NCBI GenBank assembly: GCA_023268595.1
Contig: JALQUD010000054.1
Location: 1 to 6,574 of the forward strand
DNA: 6,574 bases
Direction of reading: 5' to 3'
DNA from: Candidatus Saccharimonadia bacterium
GTDB taxonomy: Bacteria > Patescibacteriota > Saccharimonadia > Saccharimonadales > UBA4665
Shown piece after piece: positions 1 to 5,849 of this stretch; positions within the stretch are counted from its first letter, which is position 1, and every line of letters begins with the position of its first letter. The notes beneath the pieces are model-generated. The model did no database searches, was not told the origin of the DNA, and saw nothing but the letters and a program-made list of their open reading frames with translations. Both the position numbers and the translations under genes were made by a program.

Positions 1-2834
1 GTCTGACCACTGATACGGTCTTTCTGTAACCGTTGCGCGAAAGCCAGCAGCGTATCCAGGTTGTGTAGCAGGATGGGCCGCGGGTCGCTGTGCGGGAACA
101 GACTGTCCAGACCACCGGATTTGATGAGGCTTTCCAATGCCTTACGGTTGACGACACGCGTATTGATACGGCTGAAGAAGTCTTCCAGATCCTTGAACTT
201 ACCATCTTCCCTGACCCGAAGGATTTCTTCTACCGCGCCGGTGCCGACGTTCTTGACGGCATTCATACCGAAACGTATGTCGCTGGTTTCCGGTACCACG
301 GCGAATTCCAGGAACGATTCGTTGACATCAGGCGCCATGACCTTGATGCCCATCTTCTTACATTCGGTGATCTCGATCGACAGCCGGTCGGTATCGTCAT
401 AATCGGAAGTCATCAGGGCTGCCATGAACTCGGCCGGGTAGTGCGCCTTCAGGTATGCGGTATGGTAGCTGGTCAGGCCATAGCAGGCCGAGTGCGACTT
501 GTTGAAACAGTAGTCAGCAAACCCGAGCAGGTCCTTCCAGAACTTCTCGATCACCGCCTTTGGCACACCATTGGCCACCGCACCATCGATGAACTTGATC
601 TGCATCTTAGCCATCACATCGTGCTTCTTCTTGCCGATGGCTTTGCGTAGCGTGTCTGCCTCGCCACCGGTAAAGCCACAGACCTCGCGTGAGATCTGCA
701 TCACCTGCTCCTGGTACACCAACACGCCGTATGTGTCTTCCAGGGCGCCTTTCATCAGCGGGTGGGCGTATTCTATCCGCTCCAAGCCGTTCTTGCGCTT
801 GATGAAGCTGTCGGTCAGGCCGGCGCTCAGCGGACCCGGCCGGTACAAGGCGCCCATGGCGATGACATCACTGAATTCGGTCGGCTTGAGCTCACGCAAG
901 TAGCGTTTCATACCGGACGATTCGAACTGGAACACCCCGGTGGTGTCACCACGGCCCAGCAATTTGAATGTCTCCGGATCGTCAAGCGGTATGTCCTTGA
1001 GCGCGATGTCCTTGCCATGGACACGCTTGATGATGCGCAGCGCATCCTTCATGATCGTCAGGTTGGATAACCCGAGGAAGTCCATCTTGAGCAGACCGAG
1101 CTCCTCGATCTGGTTCATCGGGAACTGCGTGGCCACGACGCCCTTCTGTGCCATTTCAAGCGGTACGTATTCCACCAGATCGTCTGGTGCGATCACCACG
1201 CCACAGGCGTGCACGCCATGGTTGCGGATGGTACCTTCCAGGGTGATCGCCAGGTCTATCACCCGTTTGGCGGTCTCATTGTCCTGGTATTCGGCTTTTA
1301 AGTCGGGATCGTTGACGATGGACTTTTCGAGTGGGATATGGCGCCCCTGCACCGGCTGCGGCACCAGCTTGGCGATACGGTCAGCCTCGGCGTACGGCAC
1401 CTGGAGCACCCGCGCCACATCGCGCACGGCAGCCCGGGCGGCCATCTTACCAAAGGTCACGATATTGGAGACACGGTCATGTCCGTACTTGTCGGCGCAG
1501 TACTGGATGACCTCGTCACGCCGGTTATCCTGGATATCGACATCGATGTCGGGCATGGAGATGCGGTCCGGGTTCAGGAAGCGCTCGAATAGCAGACCAT
1601 ACTTGAGCGGGCACATATCAGTGATGTGCAGCGTGTAGGCGATGATGGAGCCGGCGGCCGAGCCACGGCCTGGGCCAAAGATGATGCCCTGGTCCTTACC
1701 CCAGTTGATGAAGTCCTGGACGATGAGCATGTAACCGTTAAAACCCATACCGTCGATGACCGACAGTTCATAATCGGTCCGTTCCAGCACCTCTTTGCTT
1801 ACCCGTCCACGGATCTCCTCGATGGTCAGCTTGTCGGCTTCCTCGAGCGGTAGGTCGAGGTAGTTCTCTGCCACGCCCCGGAAGACCAGCTTGTCCAGAT
1901 ACGTCTTTTCGGTCTCGCCCTCCGGCACTGGAAACTTAGGAATCAGGATCTTACCCAGCTCGAACTCCAGGTTGCAGCGGTCGGCGATTTTACGGGTGTT
2001 GCTGACCGCATCAGGACGCAGGTCTTTCCAGCGGTTGATTATCTCGTTAGGGTCGGCCACATGCAGCTCGAAATCTTCCAACGAGAAACGCTTCTCGTCA
2101 CTCAGGAAGGCGCCGGTCTGGACGCACAGCAGGATCTCGTGCGCCGTCTGGTCATCATGGCTCAGATAATGTGCGTCACCAGTTACTACCGGGGGGATGT
2201 CGAGCTCGTCGGCCAATTTTAACAGACCCTTGTTGACCCGGACCTGCTCATCCCATTTAGCCGGGTGGTCAGGATGGCCGTGGTCTTGCACTTCGATGTA
2301 ATAGCGGTCACCAAAGATACCTTTGTACCAGGTAGCGATCTCTACGGCCTTCTCGTAGTTATCGTTACGGATGTTCTCGCCCAACTCACCACCGATACAA
2401 CCCGACAGGACGATGAGCCCCTCGTTATATTTTTCCAGCAAAGCGTGGTCGACTCGCGGCTTGTAGTACACGCCTTCCAGATTGGCGATCGTCGACAGCT
2501 TCATCAGGTTCTTATAACCGGTCTCGTTCATCGCCAGGATGATCAGGTGGTAGTACACCTTGTCCTTGCCGGCTTCTTTGTCGGCGATGGTCCGGGCGGC
2601 CACATAGCCTTCCATACCGATGATCGGTTTGATGCCCGCCGCTTTGGCCTCCTTATAGAACTCGATGGCGCCCGATAACGTGCCATGGTCGGTCTGAGCC
2701 ACGGCTTTCATGCCGACATCATTGACCCACTTACAGAGCGCCGGAACCTTGGTAAGTCCGTCTAACAGGCTGTACTGGGTGTGGTTGTGCAGGTGTACAT
2801 AGTCACCCGGTGTCAGTTGTGCGGCATCAGCCAC
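1..2834 (-). CDS. dnaE: DNA polymerase III subunit alpha (partial, C-terminal end beyond the left edge)
   Basis: This is the catalytic subunit of the replicative DNA polymerase III; it extends DNA from a primer at the fork. The first 944 residues are visible of about 1,150 usual for the family. The PHP domain (about 1-280) opens with HLHNHTQYSLLDG and keeps H14, H16, D25, H50, E75, H96, C146, D220 and H222, the nine metal ligands of active PHP exonucleases. The palm has GPGRGSAAGS (387-396), PDIDVD with catalytic D429 and D431, and the third aspartate D585 in KMDFLGL. A helix-hairpin-helix region lies near 885-915. The beta-clamp-binding and OB-fold parts are outside the window. The start is the GTG at 2834: an in-frame TAA lies two codons upstream, AAGAGGG stands six bases before it, and the next in-frame ATG would remove the HxH motif. 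The frame is open and collinear with the family throughout, with no intein or frameshift. Identity is near certain; active proofreading is inferred. Confidence 0.97.
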   Translation of the reverse strand, partial: MADAAQLTPGDYVHLHNHTQYSLLDGLTKVPALCKWVNDVGMKAVAQTDHGTLSGAIEFYKEAKAAGIKPIIGMEGYVAARTIADKEAGKDKVYYHLIILAMNETGYKNLMKLSTIANLEGVYYKPRVDHALLEKYNEGLIVLSGCIGGELGENIRNDNYEKAVEIATWYKGIFGDRYYIEVQDHGHPDHPAKWDEQVRVNKGLLKLADELDIPPVVTGDAHYLSHDDQTAHEILLCVQTGAFLSDEKRFSLEDFELHVADPNEIINRWKDLRPDAVSNTRKIADRCNLEFELGKILIPKFPVPEGETEKTYLDKLVFRGVAENYLDLPLEEADKLTIEEIRGRVSKEVLERTDYELSVIDGMGFNGYMLIVQDFINWGKDQGIIFGPGRGSAAGSIIAYTLHITDMCPLKYGLLFERFLNPDRISMPDIDVDIQDNRRDEVIQYCADKYGHDRVSNIVTFGKMAARAAVRDVARVLQVPYAEADRIAKLVPQPVQGRHIPLEKSIVNDPDLKAEYQDNETAKRVIDLAITLEGTIRNHGVHACGVVIAPDDLVEYVPLEMAQKGVVATQFPMNQIEELGLLKMDFLGLSNLTIMKDALRIIKRVHGKDIALKDIPLDDPETFKLLGRGDTTGVFQFESSGMKRYLRELKPTEFSDVIAMGALYRPGPLSAGLTDSFIKRKNGLERIEYAHPLMKGALEDTYGVLVYQEQVMQISREVCGFTGGEADTLRKAIGKKKHDVMAKMQIKFIDGAVANGVPKAVIEKFWKDLLGFADYCFNKSHSACYGLTSYHTAYLKAHYPAEFMAALMTSDYDDTDRLSIEITECKKMGIKVMAPDVNESFLEFAVVPETSDIRFGMNAVKNVGTGAVEEILRVREDGKFKDLEDFFSRINTRVVNRKALESLIKSGGLDSLFPHSDPRPILLHNLDTLLAFAQRLQKDRISGQ

Positions 2835-2840
2835 GGCTTA

Positions 2841-2847
2841 CCCTCTT
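2841..2847 (-). promoter_or_regulatory. Ribosome binding site of dnaE
   Basis: AAGAGGG on the minus strand, six bases before the GTG at 2834. Together with the in-frame TAA two codons upstream of the GTG, it fixes GTG as the dnaE start. The same bases also form codons 2-4 of a seven-codon open frame that begins at ATG 2850. Confidence 0.75.
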
Positions 2848-2857
2848 CATATGATCA

Positions 2858-2886
2858 ATTATAAGCGTAATGACAGGACGCTTCCA
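2858..2886 (-). promoter_or_regulatory. Probable dnaE promoter
   Basis: A perfect TATAAT (minus strand, 2863 to 2858) lies 17 bases downstream of a weak -35-like hexamer TGGAAG (2886 to 2881, three of six matches to TTGACA). Transcription would begin near 2850-2852, giving a leader of only about 17 bases before the GTG of dnaE. The position in the largest gap of the window (118 bases) and next to the gene start supports a promoter. The poor -35 is the weak point. Confidence 0.5.
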
Positions 2887-2937
2887 GTGCGCACCGAAGA
2901 TGGCCCACGTCGATTTCGCAACGGTCCGCGCCATCGC

Positions 2938-2950
2938 ACCGGATGCCGGT
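2938..2950 (-). other. Short inverted repeat just after the DUF5665-like gene
   Basis: ACCGG-CAT-CCGGT on the minus strand begins two bases after the TAA of the upstream gene. A five-base-pair GC-rich stem with a three-base loop could form in the RNA. No T-run follows, so it does not qualify as a standard intrinsic terminator. It might slow transcription or protect the 3' end of the upstream message. The rest of the 118-base gap holds the dnaE promoter and nothing else I can identify. Confidence 0.3.
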
Positions 2951-2952
2951 AA

Positions 2953-3252
2953 TTATTGGCCGTCTTTGTCGCGCTGGATGGTATCCTGCACGTTGTTGGA
3001 AATAGGACCGACGAACGGCACATGGCCGAGCACCGATAACAACCAGGCCAGCACGGCTACCACCAACGTCGCTCCGATGACACCGCCAAGACCGGTGACC
3101 ATACCCTTAATGAAAGCAGTGCGATACAGACCCTTGCGGTCTGGGTTGATATGGTCATACAAGGCCATGACCTGCTGGCCAAGCGCTTCGTAATCACGCT
3201 TACGCTCTTCGGCCGGCTCCGGCTTTTTCTTGTTGAACGGCCAGATTGCCAT
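2953..3252 (-). CDS. Small membrane protein, DUF5665-like
   Basis: A 99-residue protein of unknown function. A short cytoplasmic-type start (MAIWPFNKKKPEP, residues 1-13) and a charged stretch (14-45) lead into one hydrophobic, glycine-rich segment at about 50-76 (G50, G54, G56, G57, G60, then VVAVLAWLLSVLG). A VPFVGPI motif and a polar tail follow. This layout (charged N-terminus, one glycine-rich membrane helix, then a PxVG-like turn) resembles DUF5665 proteins; the family name is recalled from sequence style, not searched. The ATG at 3252 is nine bases after the stop of the YtxH-like gene, with only a weak GGCGG as ribosome binding site, so translation probably depends on coupling to the gene before it. 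The two genes are in the same reading frame, separated by TAG and three codons. The stop is TAA. Confidence 0.8.
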   Translation of the reverse strand: MAIWPFNKKKPEPAEERKRDYEALGQQVMALYDHINPDRKGLYRTAFIKGMVTGLGGVIGATLVVAVLAWLLSVLGHVPFVGPISNNVQDTIQRDKDGQ

Positions 3253-3261
3253 GATGGCCGC

Positions 3262-3672
3262 CTACGCTACCCGGCTCTTAAGGAATTTCTTGAGATGGTC
3301 GATAGCCTTCTGCGCGTCCTTGATAGACTTCTGCAGCTCCTTGTCCTCGGCCTTACCCTCGTGCACGGCACTCAGGATCTCGCGGGCAGTTTCCTTGGCG
3401 CGACGGGCGTATTCCACGGCCGTCTCCAAATCCTCGCGGGCTTTGCCGGTCAGACGGATGGCTTTGTCGTTAGCTTCGGCTAGGACGTCGTTCAGCTCGG
3501 TATGCAGGCGTTTGAGCTGACGCTCCGCCTCACGCATACCCTTGATAGCGCCCTCACGGATATCTTCACGAGTTTCCTTACCGCTCTGTGGCGCCGTCAG
3601 GATTCCGGCGACGAAGCCGGCGACGGCAGCAACTGCGGTCCCGAATGCGAACTTCTTAGTTGAATCTTTCAT
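3262..3672 (-). CDS. YtxH-like membrane-anchored coiled-coil protein
   Basis: A 136-residue protein with a YtxH-type start: a few basic residues (KDSTKK), one alanine- and glycine-rich hydrophobic segment at about 8-26 (G11, G19, G23 spacing), then the hallmark APQSGKETR at 27-35. Residues 36-133 are highly charged and helix-forming (many E, K, R, A), and probably form a long coiled coil in the cytoplasm. YtxH proteins are small membrane proteins linked in Bacillus to general stress; no biochemical activity is known to me. The ATG at 3672 has AAAGGAA about nine bases upstream. The gene follows a DUF948-like gene by 27 bases, matching the ytxG-ytxH neighbourhood of Bacillus, and precedes the DUF5665-like gene by nine bases. 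The stop is TAG. Confidence 0.85.
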   Translation of the reverse strand: MKDSTKKFAFGTAVAAVAGFVAGILTAPQSGKETREDIREGAIKGMREAERQLKRLHTELNDVLAEANDKAIRLTGKAREDLETAVEYARRAKETAREILSAVHEGKAEDKELQKSIKDAQKAIDHLKKFLKSRVA

Positions 3673-3680
3673 AGGTGATG

Positions 3681-3688
3681 TTCCTTTC
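3681..3688 (-). promoter_or_regulatory. Ribosome binding site of the YtxH-like gene
   Basis: GAAAGGAA on the minus strand, with AGGA nine bases before the ATG at 3672. It lies in the 27-base gap after the DUF948-like gene. Confidence 0.55.
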
Positions 3689-3699
3689 CGGCGACGATG

Positions 3700-3954
3700 C
3701 TATTTGGACTTGTATTTGGCAACCATGCCGGTTATGTTACGGACCAGCTTGAATACCGCCATCGAGCCGGTAGCGCTCGAGAAAGCCTCGCCGACATGCT
3801 CGGCGGTCTCGATGACGTGTTCCGCCTTATCGGTGATGCGCTTGATCGTCTTAAGGAGCTTGATGATGAGTACGGCGATGAATATACACAATACCAGCAG
3901 TACGGCCAGTACCGTGGATAGTATCACCACGAGAATTTCAGTGCTTGTTTCCAT
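3700..3954 (-). CDS. Small single-span membrane protein, DUF948/YtxG-like
   Basis: An 84-residue protein. Residues 7-31 form one strongly hydrophobic helix (ILVVILSTVLAVLLVLCIF and following), then a basic stop (KLLKTIKR, 32-39) and an amphipathic helix containing two consecutive heptads, AEHVIET and AEHVGEA (44-57). The C-terminus is basic (KYKSK). The order membrane helix, basic patch, amphipathic helix resembles short DUF948 proteins such as Bacillus YtxG, and the next gene is YtxH-like, which fits that pairing; the assignment is tentative because the family is weakly conserved. No Shine-Dalgarno sequence is visible before the ATG at 3954, but TATACT ends six bases upstream, so a leaderless transcript is possible. 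It follows galU copy B by 33 bases. The stop is TAG. Confidence 0.75.
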   Translation of the reverse strand: METSTEILVVILSTVLAVLLVLCIFIAVLIIKLLKTIKRITDKAEHVIETAEHVGEAFSSATGSMAVFKLVRNITGMVAKYKSK

Positions 3955-3960
3955 ATAGGC

Positions 3961-3966
3961 AGTATA
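3961..3966 (-). promoter_or_regulatory. Possible -10 element for the small membrane-protein cassette
   Basis: TATACT on the minus strand (five of six matches to TATAAT), six bases before the ATG of the DUF948-like gene. Transcription would start at or next to the A of the ATG. No good -35 is visible (AAGCAG at 17-base spacing), and there is no TGn extension. The absence of any Shine-Dalgarno sequence before this ATG is the main supporting point. Confidence 0.3.
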
Positions 3967-3987
3967 CCGTAAAGACGGCGCTGCTGC

Positions 3988-4890
3988 TTACACTTTCGAC
4001 CTGAGGAACTCCCGGAATTCCTCGCCGATGTCCTCGCGTACCAATGCGAAGTCGACCAGTGTCTTCAGATACTCGAGCTTGTTGCCGGCATCGTAGTAGG
4101 TGCCATCGGCAATTTCCAAGCCATAGATGTCCAGACCATCGTCCATCATCATCTGCATGGCGTCCTGGATCTTAAGCTCCTCACCGAGTGACGGGTCGTA
4201 CTGTTCCCATATGTTCTCGACGTAAGGCAGCATTTCCGGCGTGAACAGATAGCTGCTGAAGCTTCCCAGGTCGGACGGGGCGTTAGCCTTGCCCGGCTTC
4301 TCAACGATGGAGTCCATCTTGATGAGGCCGTCCTCGACCTGCTGGCCACTGACGACACCGTAGCGGTCGTATTCGACGTCGCTCACCAGACGGCGGCATG
4401 AAGTCACGGAACCACCGGTACGCTTATAGGTGTCCACCATCTGCTGGAAGCGGCTGGGCGTCGCCACGAAGAAGTCATCGGCGAAAGCGTAGATGAACGG
4501 CTCGTCCTGGATCAGGTGGCCGCTGTATACGAGCGGCGCGGCATTGCCGAGCGGTTCCTTCTGACGCACATAAACGAAGTTCGCCATGTCCGAGATCTTG
4601 CGCATCGCTTCCAATTGGTCCAGCTTGCCACCGTTCTCAAGCGTCTTGGTCAGCTCGCCGCTTGGTACGTCAAAATGGTCCTCGATACTGCGCTTCGAAT
4701 AGTTGCTGACGATGATGATGTCCTTGATACCGGCACCGACCAATTCTTCGACGACATGCTGGATGATCGGTTTGTCAACGAGCGGCAACATCTCCTTCGG
4801 CATGGCTTTGGTCTGCGGCAGGAAGCGGGTGCCGAAACCGGCTGCAGCGATTACCGCTTTGGTCACGTTACGCTCACGGTACTGGTTCAT
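3988..4890 (-). CDS. galU: UTP-glucose-1-phosphate uridylyltransferase-like protein, copy B
   Basis: A sugar-nucleotide pyrophosphorylase of the GalU type (UTP + glucose-1-phosphate to UDP-glucose + pyrophosphate), cytoplasmic, supplying activated sugar for envelope glycans. The 300 residues are the normal family length. Visible motifs: AAAGFGTRFLP with the nucleotide-binding glycine-rich loop (15-25), KEMLPLVDKPIIQ (32-44), VRQKEPLG (108-115), the metal aspartates in FADDFF (136-141), VEKP (196-199) with the conserved E197-K198, and YYDAGNKLEY (265-274) with D267. The base-contacting stretch that usually reads GLGHAV is here GNAAPL (115-120), so the nucleotide specificity is uncertain. This copy is closer to classical GalU than copy A because it keeps EKP and a QDA in place of TDA. 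The start ATG at 4890 has AAGGAG five bases upstream. It begins 51 bases after copy A. The enzyme family is certain; UDP-glucose as product is likely. Confidence 0.88.
   Translation of the reverse strand: MNQYRERNVTKAVIAAAGFGTRFLPQTKAMPKEMLPLVDKPIIQHVVEELVGAGIKDIIIVSNYSKRSIEDHFDVPSGELTKTLENGGKLDQLEAMRKISDMANFVYVRQKEPLGNAAPLVYSGHLIQDEPFIYAFADDFFVATPSRFQQMVDTYKRTGGSVTSCRRLVSDVEYDRYGVVSGQQVEDGLIKMDSIVEKPGKANAPSDLGSFSSYLFTPEMLPYVENIWEQYDPSLGEELKIQDAMQMMMDDGLDIYGLEIADGTYYDAGNKLEYLKTLVDFALVREDIGEEFREFLRSKV
4760..4797. repeat. 38-bp perfect repeat, unit in galU copy B
   Basis: These 38 bases are identical to 5723-5760 in copy A, same orientation. They encode K32 to I43 plus two bases of the next codon (motif KEMLPLVDKPII). 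All twelve third codon positions match, including TTG for Leu and GTT for Val, which are not the favoured codons nearby, while flanking conserved codons differ at synonymous sites. The identity ends abruptly on both sides. Confidence 0.9.
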
Positions 4891-4893
4891 ATA

Positions 4894-4901
4894 CTCTCCT
4901 T
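4894..4901 (-). promoter_or_regulatory. Ribosome binding site of galU copy B
   Basis: AAGGAGAG on the minus strand, with AAGGAG ending five bases before the ATG at 4890. It supports this ATG over the internal GTG at codon 9. The remaining part of the 51-base gap shows no convincing promoter or terminator. Confidence 0.7.
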
Positions 4902-4941
4902 GTCAGTCAGTTGCTTATGGCGGCTCGATGAGGACCGGACG

Positions 4942-5838
4942 CTACAGGTCGCGGACCAGCCCCTTGATGAAGTCACGGTATTCGGCACCGATCTCATCGT
5001 GGCGGGCCGCCAACTTGGTAACGGTTTTCATGTATTCAAGCTTGTTGCCGGTATCGAAATACTCGGCTCCGGTAATTTCTTTGGCGACGACCCGTTCGCC
5101 ATTGGCGATCATCAGGTTCAATGCGCTGTTGAAGTACAGCTCCTTGCCCGGTTCAAGCTCATCGGCCGCCACGTGCAGATAACCGAGCACCTCCGGCGTG
5201 ACCACGAAGCCACCCAGCGACGCCAGATCGCCAGGGGCATCGGCCTTGCCCGGCCGCTCAGCGATTTCCCGGACCTCAATGATACCTTCCTCCAGGTCGA
5301 CGCCGCCCACATAGCCATAGCGGTCGTAATCACTATCGGCGGTGCGCTTCTGACCGCCCCAGACAGGTGCGCCGTACCGTTCGTACGTCTCGATCATCTG
5401 CCTGAAACTATTGGTCTGGCTGATGAAGAAATCGTCCGCGAAGGTAAAGATGAATGGCTCGTCGCCGATGTACGGCTCGGCATTGAGCACCGGCGTGCCG
5501 GTACCATACGCGCCCTTCTGCTCGATGAACGCGAAGTTTGCCAGCGACTGCACCGACTCGAGCTGACGTAGCAGCTCAGCCTTGGACGGTCCGGCAGCCT
5601 GAAGGTGCGACTTCAACCCGGCCTCGACATCCCCGAAGTAGTCGTTGATGTCGGCCTTGTGCGCCGCGGTAACCAGAATGATGTCCTCGATGCCGGCTTC
5701 CACCAGCTCTTCGACGACCTGTTGGATGATCGGTTTGTCAACGAGCGGCAACATCTCCTTGGACACCGTCTTGGTGATCGGTAGCATGCGGGTGCCATAT
5801 CCGGCGGCCGGTATGACGGCTTTTCGTACTCGCTGCAT
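4942..5838 (-). CDS. GalU-type sugar-nucleotide pyrophosphorylase, copy A (divergent)
   Basis: Same fold and length (298 residues) as GalU. Motifs: IPAAGYGTRMLP (9-20), KEMLPLVDKPIIQ (27-39), FADDFF with the metal aspartates (133-138), and YFDTGNKLEY (260-269) with D262. Several positions usually fixed in GalU have changed: the base-contacting GLGHAV region reads GTGTPV (112-117), the EKP motif is ERP (E194, R195), and the TDA of the sugar-phosphate site is NSA (237-239). The catalytic frame is therefore kept while the pocket is altered, which suggests a different nucleotide or sugar, or lower activity; this is inference. The ATG at 5838 lies eight bases after the gatB stop, with AGGAGGT overlapping that stop. 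The C-terminus ends LVRDL and a TAG. A nucleotidyltransferase is certain; calling it true GalU is not. Confidence 0.85.
   Translation of the reverse strand: MQRVRKAVIPAAGYGTRMLPITKTVSKEMLPLVDKPIIQQVVEELVEAGIEDIILVTAAHKADINDYFGDVEAGLKSHLQAAGPSKAELLRQLESVQSLANFAFIEQKGAYGTGTPVLNAEPYIGDEPFIFTFADDFFISQTNSFRQMIETYERYGAPVWGGQKRTADSDYDRYGYVGGVDLEEGIIEVREIAERPGKADAPGDLASLGGFVVTPEVLGYLHVAADELEPGKELYFNSALNLMIANGERVVAKEITGAEYFDTGNKLEYMKTVTKLAARHDEIGAEYRDFIKGLVRDL
5723..5760. repeat. 38-bp perfect repeat, unit in galU copy A
   Basis: Partner of 4760-4797, same orientation, 963 bases apart. It encodes K27 to I38 plus two bases. One mismatch at each edge ends the exact identity; beyond that the two genes differ at most synonymous sites, as in the alanine and valine codons of the preceding glycine-rich loop. 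Confidence 0.9.
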
Positions 5839-5841
5839 AAT

Positions 5842-5849
5842 ACCTCCTA
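5842..5849 (-). promoter_or_regulatory. Ribosome binding site of galU copy A overlapping the gatB stop
   Basis: TAGGAGGT on the minus strand. Its TAG is the gatB stop codon and AGGAGG ends four bases before the ATG at 5838. A ribosome ending gatB would sit directly on the signal, which points to translational coupling. The spacer is shorter than usual. Confidence 0.8.

Noticed and set aside
90..650. Plus-strand open frame of 186 codons, and other plus-strand frames between 61 and 2678
   Set aside because: All lie opposite dnaE, which reads through as a clear DnaE with its motifs; the plus-strand translations are histidine- and arginine-rich shadows.
1..2834. Possible intein or frameshift in dnaE
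   Set aside because: Conserved motifs occur at spacings normal for the family (PDIDVD at 428-433, D585), and the frame stays open with no inserted block.
2827..2934. 35-codon minus-strand open frame in the gap before dnaE (starts MARTVAKS)
   Set aside because: It has no Shine-Dalgarno sequence, spans the predicted dnaE promoter and has no recognisable features. Only its last seven codons, from ATG 2850, are kept as a speculative finding.
3967..3978. CCGT-CTTT-ACGG inverted repeat after galU copy B as a terminator
   Set aside because: The stem is only four base pairs and no T-run follows on the minus strand, so termination is not supported.
4891..4941. Promoter in the gap between the two galU genes
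   Set aside because: No pair of -35 and -10 hexamers with fair matches is visible; a good ribosome binding site and the short gap suggest cotranscription.
4516..5571. Plus-strand open frame of 351 codons across both galU genes
   Set aside because: It lies wholly opposite well-supported genes, its protein matches no family I recognise, and its openness follows from the codon bias of the minus-strand genes.
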